Part shown: in pieces, positions 26,160 through 35,270 of the stretch
Layout of the letters: each line of letters opens with the position of its first letter
Position numbering within the stretch: the first letter of the stretch is position 1
Assembly: GCA_900318395.1 (NCBI GenBank)
Contig: ONKL01000012.1
Span: 1 to 54,841 of the forward strand
Direction of reading: 5' to 3'
Source of the DNA: an uncultured Prevotella sp.
Lineage (GTDB): Bacteria > Bacteroidota > Bacteroidia > Bacteroidales > Bacteroidaceae
DNA: 54,841 nt
Program-made: the position numbers and the translations under genes
Notes under the pieces: generated by a model
Told to the model about the DNA's origin: nothing
The model's database searches: none
What the model saw: only the letters and a program-made list of their open reading frames with translations

Positions 26160-27800
26160 TTATTTGATGATTTGGTATAACCTTTCTGCCTTTTTCCTCA
26201 GTTTACCTGTCTGAGCAATCTCATCGAGGAAATGCGAGGTACCATAGTGGTTAGAGGCAGCGATGATATATTGTTCGCCTTCCGGATAGTTGGCTGGAAC
26301 ACTTTCGATATAGGAGGCAATTTCGTCACGATCTCTGACTCCAGCAGGCAGAACCACGCGCCAGAAGCGCAGTTCGTGCTGAGGGTTGGAGATGGTGAAA
26401 CGGTATTCCTCAGGCATATTCTCTTCGATGCGGAAATGATTGTCCTCTGTCATCAACATGAATGAGACGGGAGCCGATGCACCCCACTCAAAAGTCAGGA
26501 TATTGGAGTTGGGGACCTTGTCGAGCACAGCCTTCTGCTGTTCGCGCCAATTGCGGATGACCTGTTTCAGTGAGTGGATATACCAGGGATAGAAGATGTG
26601 GCCCGTCAGGAGCATACACTCGTCGTTGGTAATCAGCTGATAGCCGGCTCCCAGGCCTACGGTGTATTCGGAATGACCGTTCTGAATCGAGAAGAAAGGC
26701 GTTACCATACCAATCTGATGGAGTGGATTCTCCTGCAACCAAGGCATATCAAGGTTACGCTTACGCACGGAGATGGTCATGAATAGCAGCACCAGCACGT
26801 AGACAGCCCACTTCAGTACAGGTTGGGTACTCAGCTTTTCCTTCAGCCAAGTCAAAGCGTGAATGCCCAAAATAATGACGAAGGGTGCATTATAGAGGAA
26901 ATGCTTTGAGGCATTGCCGAAGAGCACATAGATACTATGCAACAGGATGATGGGCAGCATGATGAGGAACAGCTCGCGCCAGTTCTTTTTCTTGATGACC
27001 ACATAGAGTCCCAAGGGTGCCAGCACGACGTATGCCAGTGAGTAGAAGCCTAAGATGCAGAGCACACGCTCCTGAGTGGTGATAATGAAGTTCCATTTCT
27101 GATAGCTGTTATAGGTGGGCAGGAACTCTGCTCCCGTCATCCAGAACATCACGACGGCAGCTGCCACAAAGCCTAAACCCATGATAATAGAGAGTGTAAA
27201 GGCACGCTTGATGGATTTACCCATGAAGATAAACATGGCCAGAACCGTTGGCAGTACTATGGTGATATCGAGGCGCAGGATGATGGCCAAAGCAAAGAGA
27301 GCTCCGGCATACCAATAGCGCTCACGGCTCATGAGTATCAGACCCCATAGGAAGCAGGCTGCAGAAGGGATGGCCGAATTAGGATACATAGCGATGGCAT
27401 ACATCTCTGGCAGAAGCATGGCGGCGATGAGAATCTTCGTCTTGCTGGCACCTGTGACGTATTCAGCGAAACGGATGCAGCCTATCAGGAAGATGAGGCT
27501 CGACACCACTGTCATGATACTGTAGATTTGCTCGCAGGTCAAGAAGGGCATCAGGTGTTTCAGACTTACTATCAGGATGGTAATCAGTGGCTGCATGCGA
27601 TACTCGTAAGAGTAGATGGGGGGAAATGACCATCCTTCGCGATACATCACGTCACAACCAAGGATGATTTCATAGCCATCGGTCTCGTAGCTCTGAAGGG
27701 GAAAGATGCCGATGCACGTCCAAACGACGAAGAGGGTCAATAAAATGGGATATGTATACTTATTGACGAACTGACAGATTGCTGATTGCGAATTGTTCAT
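26160..27800 (-). CDS. Polytopic membrane protein, probable GT-C type glycosyltransferase
   Basis: A 546-residue protein with about ten hydrophobic helices in the first 370 residues and a soluble C-terminal domain of about 170. An early loop with an acidic pair (QSYETDGYEI) resembles the catalytic loop of ArnT/PMT-type transferases that use lipid-linked sugars. Together with the GT2 gene it forms a plausible lipid-linked sugar pair for envelope decoration. The substrate is unknown. It is the first gene of the leftward run down to cbiB. Confidence 0.65.
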   Translation of the reverse strand: MNNSQSAICQFVNKYTYPILLTLFVVWTCIGIFPLQSYETDGYEIILGCDVMYREGWSFPPIYSYEYRMQPLITILIVSLKHLMPFLTCEQIYSIMTVVSSLIFLIGCIRFAEYVTGASKTKILIAAMLLPEMYAIAMYPNSAIPSAACFLWGLILMSRERYWYAGALFALAIILRLDITIVLPTVLAMFIFMGKSIKRAFTLSIIMGLGFVAAAVVMFWMTGAEFLPTYNSYQKWNFIITTQERVLCILGFYSLAYVVLAPLGLYVVIKKKNWRELFLIMLPIILLHSIYVLFGNASKHFLYNAPFVIILGIHALTWLKEKLSTQPVLKWAVYVLVLLFMTISVRKRNLDMPWLQENPLHQIGMVTPFFSIQNGHSEYTVGLGAGYQLITNDECMLLTGHIFYPWYIHSLKQVIRNWREQQKAVLDKVPNSNILTFEWGASAPVSFMLMTEDNHFRIEENMPEEYRFTISNPQHELRFWRVVLPAGVRDRDEIASYIESVPANYPEGEQYIIAASNHYGTSHFLDEIAQTGKLRKKAERLYQIIK

Positions 27801-27824
27801 ATTATCTTTTCACGTTTTCGAATG

Positions 27825-27832
27825 CAAAGATA
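27825..27832 (-). promoter_or_regulatory. -7 element of the leftward run 27800-21602
   Basis: TATCTTTG on the minus strand, 24 bp before the start of the first membrane gene; no clear -33 element. Confidence 0.55.
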
Positions 27833-27855
27833 GTCATTTTTTTCCTTTTGTCATC

Positions 27856-27931
27856 TATCTGACACCATTTTTTTACAAAAAAACTATGCGAGCAGGTTTG
27901 AAACGAGGATTTTCACACTAATCAGGATAAG
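27856..27931. repeat. Left copy of the direct repeat that bounds the island; relic of the mntP 3' end
   Basis: About 73 bp match 43192-43263 in the same orientation with roughly seven substitutions and two one-base gaps. Read on the minus strand it encodes LILISVKILVSNLLA and a stop, against LIMIGVKILVSHLFA and stop at the true mntP end. It lies 6 bp beyond the end of the TonB-receptor gene. Confidence 0.85.
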
Positions 27932-27937
27932 GTCAGG

Positions 27938-30346
27938 TCAGAAGGTATAGGATGCCGATACCATCAGGTTGCGTCCGCGCTCATGATAGGCATACATATA
28001 ATAGGAAGGTCCCGCCAGGAAATGGTCTGTATCCAGGAGGTTCTCGCAATCCAACGCCAATGTCAGACGGTTGGCGTATGTGTATTTCAGACCGGCATCC
28101 ATGATGAAGGTGTCGCTGAGCCGTGTCTCAGAGGTTATGACATCGATATCTAAATTCGGTAATAAGACGAACTCGGTCTTCAGCAGCCATTTCGAGCTGG
28201 TGTACCTGCCGCTGCCGTAAAGCTTCAGCTCGTGCTTGCGGTGCTGAAGCAGCTTCCAACCTACGTTCAGGTTGACCGTGGCCTTGGGCACGGCATAGAT
28301 GGCGTTCTCGGTTTCGCTGTAGAAGTAGTTCTCTGCCTTAACCACCTTATTCCAGTAGGCATTCATGCTGGCCGTTAGCCGGTTGTGACTATAAGTAGCC
28401 GTTGCCTCCAAGCCGATGTTGCGAAGTACGCCCTCGTTGTTCATACTGTAGATTTGCTCTATATGGAGGTTCTCGAACTGGTTGTAAAACAGATTGACAT
28501 CGTATGAGAGGTGCAGAGGCGCTATCTTTCCCATCACCGACAGCTGCAGTGCCGTCAAGTATTGTGACTGGAATTTGTCGTTACCTATTTCGCGCATCAG
28601 GGTGCGGTATTTGAACGACATGTCGACGAAAGCCTGCGAGTACGTCAGCTTGAGGTTGAGTTCGTCACGCGGTGTGTAGATGAGTGCCAGTCGGGGAGAG
28701 AGGTTGGTGACATTGTCCATTGCGAACCGGTAACGGATGTCGTAGCGCAGGCCGGCGTTCAGGATGAGTGTGGGCAGGAAGTGGTGCTTCGCCTGAGCAT
28801 AGAATGACCAGCTGTTCTCGTGATGTTTCAGATCTACCAGTTGATCACCTTCCTCCGCCATCCCCGTATAGCCGTAGCCAAAGAGTGTGAGGAGGTCGGT
28901 CACAGCAAAATGTTCAAACTGCACCCCTGCCAGCACGTTGCCCTGCATGCTGCCTGCCTTATAGGCCGTGCTGGCCTGCAGGCTGCCGCCCAGCGTACGA
29001 TCCTCATTTTTGTCGTAGTAGAAGCAGCCATCAGCGAGTTCTTTTTGCATGGTGGTGTCGTTGTATTCGGCAGAGGATGCGTCGTACTGTATCGTCTCAT
29101 GCCAGTCGCCATACACAGAGGCATTCAAAGCCACTGGCCCTAACTGCATGTTGTAGCCCAGTCCGAGAGAACTGGTGAGTTCGCCGCTACCCGGGTAAGT
29201 GTTGTTGACGGGGCGGTATTTGTCGTAGTCGTAATAGCCGTATGAACCGTATTGTGCCAGTTTCTTACTGTTCTTGCGCGAAGCCAGCAGGCTGAATCCC
29301 TTGTATTTCAGTGTCATCCCGATGTCGTAGGTAGGTTTGCCCTTGTATCCGTCGACGTATGAATGATGGCCAGTCTCATGGGGGAAAAAGAATTTCTTGC
29401 TATACTCTGTCGAGTCGCTGGCCTGACGATACTGGCCGTCCGACTGATATAGTGCGCCCCATACGAAGATGTCGGCATCCATGAAACGGGTACCCATGGT
29501 GATGTCGGCCCTATGGGTTCCGAAAGCGCCGTGGCCGTATTTCATCTTCACACCGTTGAGCTCCCGGCCGCTCTTGGTGATGATGTTCACCACAGCCGAA
29601 AGGGCCACGTTGCCGTAAAGTGACGAGGCCGGGCCGCGCAGCACCTCGATGCGGTCGATCTTGTCGGTGCTGATCGAGTAGTCCATGGCGTAGCCGTTGT
29701 TCAGGCGGTTGTTCAGGCGGTGTCCGTTCTCCATGACGAGGATGAGTTCCTGCCTGTTGGAGTAAGCCCCGTGCATCGACATATTGTCGAAGGTGTTTTC
29801 ATATACCTCGCTCATGCCAGGCACGTAGGTGGCCAATATCTGTCCGAGGCGCTTGTTGTAGCCCAGATTCTCAATCATCTCGGCTGTGATGATGGTGACG
29901 GGTGCAGGTGCCTCCTCCACCGACTCCTTTATGCTTGAGGCCGTCGTAATGGTCGTTGTATAGCCTGCCTTCAGCCTGTTGATAATCTCGGTGAAGTCGA
30001 TGGGGTCGTCGACGTTGCTGTAGTAGTGGTTTTCCAGAATGAGCTTCTGTGCGTACTCCTCTGCCTTCCCCGTCTCGTACATGGCCAGATAGCAGAGCGC
30101 CATCAGTCGCAGTGCCCTCTGCTTGTCGCTGCCGGTCATCTTCCCGACCTGTTTCTCTAAGGCTGTCAGCACTTGGTTGAAGCGGCCTATCTCATAGTCT
30201 TCGTCGGCCTGTTCAAACAGCAGCCGATAGTTGCTGCTGCCGCTGTATTCCTGGGCCTGAAGCGGGATGCCCGCCAGCAGGGTCAGCGCCAGTAAGCAGG
30301 TGAACCACCTGCGGGCTATGATGGTAATACGAAATGGTCGTTTCAT
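27938..30346 (-). CDS. TonB-dependent outer-membrane receptor with N-terminal TPR-like domain
   Basis: An 802-residue protein. A signal peptide (LLALTLLAGIPLQAQ) is followed by about 100 residues of helical TPR-like sequence (DEDYEIGRFNQVLTALEKQ, MALCYLAMYETGKAEEYAQ). The plug domain follows (APAPVTIITAEMIENLGY, IDRIEVLRGPASSLYGN), then a 22-strand-type barrel ending MVSASYTF. Unlike SusC it lacks a carboxypeptidase-like extension and there is no SusD gene. Its stop is followed at once by the flanking repeat. It is the third gene of the leftward operon, directly abutting the kinase gene, so it may sense or import a ligand for that signalling unit. Confidence 0.88.
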   Translation of the reverse strand: MKRPFRITIIARRWFTCLLALTLLAGIPLQAQEYSGSSNYRLLFEQADEDYEIGRFNQVLTALEKQVGKMTGSDKQRALRLMALCYLAMYETGKAEEYAQKLILENHYYSNVDDPIDFTEIINRLKAGYTTTITTASSIKESVEEAPAPVTIITAEMIENLGYNKRLGQILATYVPGMSEVYENTFDNMSMHGAYSNRQELILVMENGHRLNNRLNNGYAMDYSISTDKIDRIEVLRGPASSLYGNVALSAVVNIITKSGRELNGVKMKYGHGAFGTHRADITMGTRFMDADIFVWGALYQSDGQYRQASDSTEYSKKFFFPHETGHHSYVDGYKGKPTYDIGMTLKYKGFSLLASRKNSKKLAQYGSYGYYDYDKYRPVNNTYPGSGELTSSLGLGYNMQLGPVALNASVYGDWHETIQYDASSAEYNDTTMQKELADGCFYYDKNEDRTLGGSLQASTAYKAGSMQGNVLAGVQFEHFAVTDLLTLFGYGYTGMAEEGDQLVDLKHHENSWSFYAQAKHHFLPTLILNAGLRYDIRYRFAMDNVTNLSPRLALIYTPRDELNLKLTYSQAFVDMSFKYRTLMREIGNDKFQSQYLTALQLSVMGKIAPLHLSYDVNLFYNQFENLHIEQIYSMNNEGVLRNIGLEATATYSHNRLTASMNAYWNKVVKAENYFYSETENAIYAVPKATVNLNVGWKLLQHRKHELKLYGSGRYTSSKWLLKTEFVLLPNLDIDVITSETRLSDTFIMDAGLKYTYANRLTLALDCENLLDTDHFLAGPSYYMYAYHERGRNLMVSASYTF

Positions 30347-33064
30347 CTATATGCTTTGTTTTTTAGGTAGGGTGATTGTAAACTCGGTGAATTCTTCCTT
30401 GACAGAGACAACGCTGATGTCGCCGCCGTGGTTTTGTATGATTTCACGGCTCAGATAGAGTCCAACACCTGCAGCTTCTTCTGTGGTCTTGGTGGTGAAG
30501 AAGGGGTCGAATATCTTGCCGATGCTTTTCTCCTCAATGCCGGTGCCGTTGTCGTGTACCTTCACGATGTAGTGACTGTCGGTGACGGTGGCCGAAAGCG
30601 TGATTTCCGGCAGGAAGGTTGCCTTTTGGGCTTTTTTCACTACGGCATAAACGGCATTTTCCAGCAGGCACATGATAGTCTCGCTCAGCAGGGTTGGGTT
30701 GCTATGCAGCGGCATAGCTTCGGTGGGCAATGTGAACACCGTGCTGAGGTGGTACTGCTCCTTCTCTTTGGCGAAATAACTGTTGAGCATCTGTTCGCTC
30801 TGCTTCAGCACTGGCAGCAGATCCATATCCGTATAGCCTCCCGTCCGGTCTTTCAGCATATCTTCCATCGCCTTCAGTATACGGGTGGTGTTCTTGCCGT
30901 ATTGTTCTATGTTCTGGTGGTTTTTCCCCAACATGCCGAGCATATCCTGCGCGTCGTCGTAGTCATCCTTGTCGATGCCGTCCTCGTTGAGTTCAATGAC
31001 TTTCCGGAGGTCTTTCAGCAGGTCGTTCGACATCTTTGAGAAGTTGATGATATAGTTCATTGGGTTGAGGATGCGGTCGACGAGTCCTTCTGTCAGTTTA
31101 CCCACTGTGGCCATCTTCTCCTGACGGATCAGTTTGTGCTGGGCGGTTCTCAGGTCGGCAGTTCGCTCCTCCACGATTTTCTCCAGTTTGACTTTTTCCT
31201 TTTTCAGTCGCCTCAGTCGGTAGCGGAACAGCAGATATACGATATAGATAAAGAATATAAAGTAGAGTAGCACCATATACCATCGCATCAGCAGGGGGTA
31301 TGCGACACTGAAATCTATAGAAGCTATTTCCGATAGTTCGCCGTTGGCCAGAAGAGCCTGTACACTGAGGGTGTAAGAACCATGTGAAAGATTTAAGAAC
31401 TCCGCATCTTGCCGGTTGCTCCAGGCACTCCACTGATTCTTGTTCAGTCTGTAGCGATACAGGGTGCTGCCCGATAGGGGCGTGTAGTCTAGTGCATAGA
31501 AGAAGTGCAGATGTCCCTCGTCGCTACCTAACATTGGCAATTGTGCAGGCATGTCGCCAAACCCTCCCCAGAGCACGCTGTCGTTACCCATGACAACCGA
31601 CCTGAAACGGATGGTGCGGCAGTCGGTGAGTCTGGCCAGTTGACTCTTGTCTGTATCGATGACGGCGACAACCTCGTCGCCGCCAATCCATATCTGGTAA
31701 CCGTAACGATACTGTGCAGTCATCTCAAAGCTGCTGACAGGTTTGAGCAAATAGTCTGGCAGGTCTTTCAGGAGGTCTCCAACACTGTCAGGAATCATTT
31801 CGGCGGCTTTCTCGTCAGCACCTTCTATCCACAACCTTTCACCATTCACATTACTGCACCACAGCCTGCCTTGGGCATCTTTGTTAATCTGCGTCACACG
31901 AGGCAAGGCGTTGACGCGCTGCCGCTGTCCTGCCTCATTGTAAACCCATATGCCGCCAGGCTCACCGGCATAAATCCTGTCGCCATCCACAAACAAGGCT
32001 GTAGTCGAATTCGAGGTCATCCGGACAATGTTGCCTCCTTGTGTAATCTTGTAAATGCCACTCGATGTGGCAGCGAGCAGACAGTCGTGGTAATGGCATA
32101 GCGTCCAGCAGATATTATTGATCTCAGGGATATGCTTAAGCTGGTGTGTCTGGATAGCAAACAGACCGTTGGTGCCGCCCACATATATCTTCCCGTCGAA
32201 GGCCATGATGGTTCGCACCTCACCTGCCAGACCGTCCTTGGCCAGGAAATAGCTATAGACAGACGGCAATTCGATGGAGAAAATTCCGTGCATGGTGGCT
32301 CCCCACAATACGCCGTGACCGTCGTAGACGACGTATGACACCTGATTGGAACAGAGGCCGTCGGCCTCTGTAATGTGATAGAGGTCATGGTCGAGGCTGT
32401 CTGCAATGATCAGTCCATGGCCTTTCTTCACCTTCACCTGCAGTCCTCCGTCGAGCACAGCCGTCTCTGTGATATCTTCAAGAATGATCTCTTTTCCCCC
32501 TTTCTTGAGTGCCTCAAATGATATGACTTCAGCATCGACATTGATACTGAAATCGGTGTTCAAGTGCTGCTTCCGTACGACAGTGGGAGCCGAATGTCCC
32601 GCTATGCTCCTGACCTCATAGAGATAATTGTCGCTAACTACGAACTGCAGGCATCCATCCTCTTCCGTCATCTCTAATACCTCGCCCTTGAACTGACCGT
32701 CTTTTCCCACTTGCTCCATATACAGCTCTCCGTTGGCGCGCTTCTGCACGCGGGCAAGGAAGTTGTAGCCGCCCACCCAGATGGTATTGTCAACGGCACG
32801 ATAGACCACTGTGATGCGGCTGATGTCGGGCGTATGGATGATGCGCCACCGTGAACGGTCATAGTAAAGCAGTCCCTCAAAGTTAGCAACGAAGACAGTG
32901 CCGTCATCGCCGATCTCGATATCGAAGCACCGGTTGTGCCCTCCGTATTCGCTGGCCGTATAATTACGGATGAGTGGAAGTCCTTGGGCTGATGAATCAG
33001 TGAAGGAAAGGCAGGATGTGAAAAGTAGAATATAGAATATGATCTTTCCCATAACACTATTCAT
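30347..33064 (-). CDS. Propeller sensor kinase with Asp in place of the H-box histidine
   Basis: A 905-residue membrane protein. A signal-like N-terminus is followed by periplasmic two-component-regulator beta-propeller repeats, a Y_Y_Y-type domain (about 530-600), one transmembrane helix (YMVLLYFIFFIYIVYLLF), a coiled linker (LEKIVEERTADLRTAQHKL), and a kinase core. In the H-box, GKLTEGLVDRILNPMNYI has Asp663-Arg where active kinases have His-Glu. The ATP-binding part looks intact: ENAVYAV (N-box), HDNGTGIEE (G1), DPFFTTKT (F-box) and GVGLYLSREII (G2). I recall the DRILNPMNY form in other Bacteroidota, so it may be a family trait. It overlaps the WD40 gene by 8 nt. Confidence 0.88.
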   Translation of the reverse strand: MNSVMGKIIFYILLFTSCLSFTDSSAQGLPLIRNYTASEYGGHNRCFDIEIGDDGTVFVANFEGLLYYDRSRWRIIHTPDISRITVVYRAVDNTIWVGGYNFLARVQKRANGELYMEQVGKDGQFKGEVLEMTEEDGCLQFVVSDNYLYEVRSIAGHSAPTVVRKQHLNTDFSINVDAEVISFEALKKGGKEIILEDITETAVLDGGLQVKVKKGHGLIIADSLDHDLYHITEADGLCSNQVSYVVYDGHGVLWGATMHGIFSIELPSVYSYFLAKDGLAGEVRTIMAFDGKIYVGGTNGLFAIQTHQLKHIPEINNICWTLCHYHDCLLAATSSGIYKITQGGNIVRMTSNSTTALFVDGDRIYAGEPGGIWVYNEAGQRQRVNALPRVTQINKDAQGRLWCSNVNGERLWIEGADEKAAEMIPDSVGDLLKDLPDYLLKPVSSFEMTAQYRYGYQIWIGGDEVVAVIDTDKSQLARLTDCRTIRFRSVVMGNDSVLWGGFGDMPAQLPMLGSDEGHLHFFYALDYTPLSGSTLYRYRLNKNQWSAWSNRQDAEFLNLSHGSYTLSVQALLANGELSEIASIDFSVAYPLLMRWYMVLLYFIFFIYIVYLLFRYRLRRLKKEKVKLEKIVEERTADLRTAQHKLIRQEKMATVGKLTEGLVDRILNPMNYIINFSKMSNDLLKDLRKVIELNEDGIDKDDYDDAQDMLGMLGKNHQNIEQYGKNTTRILKAMEDMLKDRTGGYTDMDLLPVLKQSEQMLNSYFAKEKEQYHLSTVFTLPTEAMPLHSNPTLLSETIMCLLENAVYAVVKKAQKATFLPEITLSATVTDSHYIVKVHDNGTGIEEKSIGKIFDPFFTTKTTEEAAGVGLYLSREIIQNHGGDISVVSVKEEFTEFTITLPKKQSI

Positions 33065-34619
33065 TTATCAGTTTCCTGTAAGGTATTCCTTTCCCCACAT
33101 AATAGTTCCACTCATCCCTGGTAAAATTACGTTTGACGTTTTTCTTCAGTCGTTGGCTGATAAGGGGGAGAGAAATGAGATATTGTGTGACGGTGCCGTT
33201 CGATTCTCCAGTCCATATATAGTTCTGCGGACTGTCGAAGGTGAAGTCTGCAAGCCAGCTGTTTGCCTGAAGCAACGTAATTGGCTTTATCTGGTTCTCA
33301 CCTGTCATCCACAAGAGCAGCTTTCTGTCGTAGCTGGATGAATAGAGCAGCCGTCCGTTGAATTTCAGTTTCGTCACCTGGGAGAGATGCCCTGCCAGCT
33401 TGTGAATCTGTCCATGACTGTCTGTGAGGTAGATGGTGCCGTCAGAAGTCCCGTAGGCAGCAAGTCCGTCGGCACTGTTGCTGGCAAAGCAAGTGATTTT
33501 CCCGCTCACAGGCACCTTCTCGTCTGTCATATCGTCCATGCTGTTTACCGCATGCATCCTTCCCTTGTCGTCAAACAGCAGGGGCTTGTTGTCACGTCGC
33601 CATGCACAAATGACCTTAAAGTCCAGCTGGCGCGAGGCAACGACCTTGTCTGTGTCCAGGTTGATCAGGGCAAGGTTCCGTTCACCAATAACCAGTAACT
33701 CCCGACGTTTGGTCATAATCTCCATGCGGAACGGCCTTGTCAGAAAGTTCAGATCAATGATTTTAGTCTTACCATCACCTGCGATTACTAGATGTCCTGT
33801 ATGGCTGATGGCATAGCTCCTGCCCGACATCGACGCGAAGGCATCCCTAAAACAATAGTTCTTGTTGCTGAACAGTTGTCTGGACACCATCCGGCCATTC
33901 TGCAGTTCGTTTAACGACATCTCACCGTGCGTACTGACCGTCAGCAGCTGTTTGCTATTGGGGAAAAAATCCACGCCAGTGATGCAACCTTCGTGTACGC
34001 TCCAGCTTTGTCTGCTATCCGACGACTGTGTCAGGGCAGGGAAGACTGAAGACGAATAGAGGTTGCCGCCGTAGTCGTGGGTAAACAGGTAAGAGGCGTA
34101 CGCTAGCATATTCCCCATTTCCTTATCACCTGTCCTATAGATGGAGTACGAAAGTGATCCGAGCGTACGCCCAAGTGATATATAGTTCAGCGTATCGGCG
34201 GTCAGCTTGGATTTCTCAGCCTGCCGCCGCTGTTCGTTGGCTTCCTTATGCTGTTGCTCTGCTATCTGATATGACTTAAGTGCCTCTTGCGCCGAATACT
34301 CTGCCTCCATCTGAGCCTGCACTGCCCTTTGTCGCTCTGTCTCTGACCGAATGGTGGCTGCCTGGGCGATTTCCGACTGTCGGATAGCCTCTTGACTACG
34401 CTCTTCCGAAAGCACTTGCTGCCCGTAGGCAATCTCCTCCATCTGTTTGCTGACCCTGCGATCTACAGATGACTTCTTTTGCTGTTTATTAAGCTCACCG
34501 ACCTGGTTTTCCAGTTCCCTGACCCGTTCACGATCACTTCGGTGCATAAAGATTCCCACCGCCATCGACAAAAGCAGCAGGAAGGACAAGCATCCGATGA
34601 TAACCTTCATTTTTTTCAT
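33057..34619 (-). CDS. Membrane-anchored coiled-coil WD40-type protein
   Basis: A 520-residue protein. One N-terminal membrane helix (VIIGCLSFLLLLSMAVGIF) is followed by a long coiled coil rich in Gln, Glu and Arg (about residues 30-140), then WD40-like propeller repeats (ITGVDFFPNSKQLLTVSTHG, ITCFASNSADGLAAYGTSDG, VTKLKFNGRLLYSSSYDRKL). No enzyme motif is seen. It looks like a scaffold facing the periplasm or cytoplasm. It is the first gene of the leftward operon and starts back to back with the STAS operon, which ties the two operons together in regulation. Confidence 0.8.
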   Translation of the reverse strand: MKKMKVIIGCLSFLLLLSMAVGIFMHRSDRERVRELENQVGELNKQQKKSSVDRRVSKQMEEIAYGQQVLSEERSQEAIRQSEIAQAATIRSETERQRAVQAQMEAEYSAQEALKSYQIAEQQHKEANEQRRQAEKSKLTADTLNYISLGRTLGSLSYSIYRTGDKEMGNMLAYASYLFTHDYGGNLYSSSVFPALTQSSDSRQSWSVHEGCITGVDFFPNSKQLLTVSTHGEMSLNELQNGRMVSRQLFSNKNYCFRDAFASMSGRSYAISHTGHLVIAGDGKTKIIDLNFLTRPFRMEIMTKRRELLVIGERNLALINLDTDKVVASRQLDFKVICAWRRDNKPLLFDDKGRMHAVNSMDDMTDEKVPVSGKITCFASNSADGLAAYGTSDGTIYLTDSHGQIHKLAGHLSQVTKLKFNGRLLYSSSYDRKLLLWMTGENQIKPITLLQANSWLADFTFDSPQNYIWTGESNGTVTQYLISLPLISQRLKKNVKRNFTRDEWNYYVGKGIPYRKLINE

Positions 34620-34621
34620 GT

Positions 34622-34646
34622 CAGCGCAAAATTCAGCGCAAAATTA
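34622..34646 (-). promoter_or_regulatory. Tandem CAGCGCAAAATT repeat with a -7 element for the leftward operon
   Basis: A 12-bp unit is repeated in tandem (34622-34633 and 34634-34645). On the minus strand the second unit gives TAATTTTG (34646-34639), a match to TAnnTTTG 20 bp from the WD40 start. No -33 element is visible. Confidence 0.45.
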
Positions 34647-34697
34647 AGCATAATATTATAAAGTGGTTGCGTTTTAATATATTTTAACCAGTTCAGA

Positions 34698-34729
34698 TTT
34701 GGCAATTCGGGCATATTGTTCTATCTTTG
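34698..34729 (+). promoter_or_regulatory. Promoter of the STAS-VgrG-SpoIIE operon
   Basis: TTTG (34698-34701), a 20-bp spacer and TATCTTTG (34722-34729). A small hairpin (TTGCGG/CCGCAA, 34738-34754) follows near the expected RNA start and may protect the 5' end. Confidence 0.8.
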
Positions 34730-34784
34730 CAGAAGTTTTGCGGACTCGCCGCAAGGAAAATAGTTTCTACTAAATAGCAGATTC

Positions 34785-35243
34785 ATGGAAAATAGAGTAA
34801 GAATAAAGAAAGAGGGTACGACGCTCCATGTCAGGCTGGACTATGAGTTGTCGACGTCCAACGCCGCCTCATATCAGGAGCAGCTGAGTGAATATTGCGG
34901 GCAGGACATCCAGAAAGTGGTGTTCGATGCTACAGATTTGGTATATATCTCCAGTTCTGGCATCCGGGTTTTGCTTTTCGCACAAAACAGTTTGGGCAAT
35001 AATCCGGAGATCGTATTTCTGAACTGCGCCAAGGAGATTTTTGAGACCTTGGAGTTGACAGGCATCACCAACTTCTTCACATTTATTGAAGGTGAGCGTA
35101 AGAACGGCTCTGCCGGCAGTGAGGCTTCTGATGATATCTGGCAGCAAAAGATGTCTGACAACCGGCAGAAGATGCTCGACCACTTCTCCGCCAACAATGA
35201 TGTGGTGATGTATCAGATGAGATTAGGAGAGACAGAAGAATAG
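34785..35243 (+). CDS. STAS-domain anti-sigma factor antagonist (SpoIIAA/RsbV-like)
   Basis: A 152-residue protein. Residues 1-105 are a STAS domain with the phosphorylation loop DLVYISSSGIRVLL; Ser57 or Ser58 matches the serine phosphorylated by RsbW-type kinases. A charged tail of about 45 residues follows, longer than in classical RsbV (about 110 residues). It is the first gene of the operon that ends with an RsbW-like kinase and a SpoIIE-type phosphatase, so a full partner-switching module brackets the spike genes. Confidence 0.9.
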   Translation: MENRVRIKKEGTTLHVRLDYELSTSNAASYQEQLSEYCGQDIQKVVFDATDLVYISSSGIRVLLFAQNSLGNNPEIVFLNCAKEIFETLELTGITNFFTFIEGERKNGSAGSEASDDIWQQKMSDNRQKMLDHFSANNDVVMYQMRLGETEE

Positions 35244-35270
35244 CATTACATAACTAAAAACCAAATTATT

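Noticed and set aside
21602-27932. Cobalamin riboswitch for the cobalamin genes
   Set aside because: The genes overlap or abut, and the only leader, upstream of 27800, is short and lacks a recognisable B12-box.
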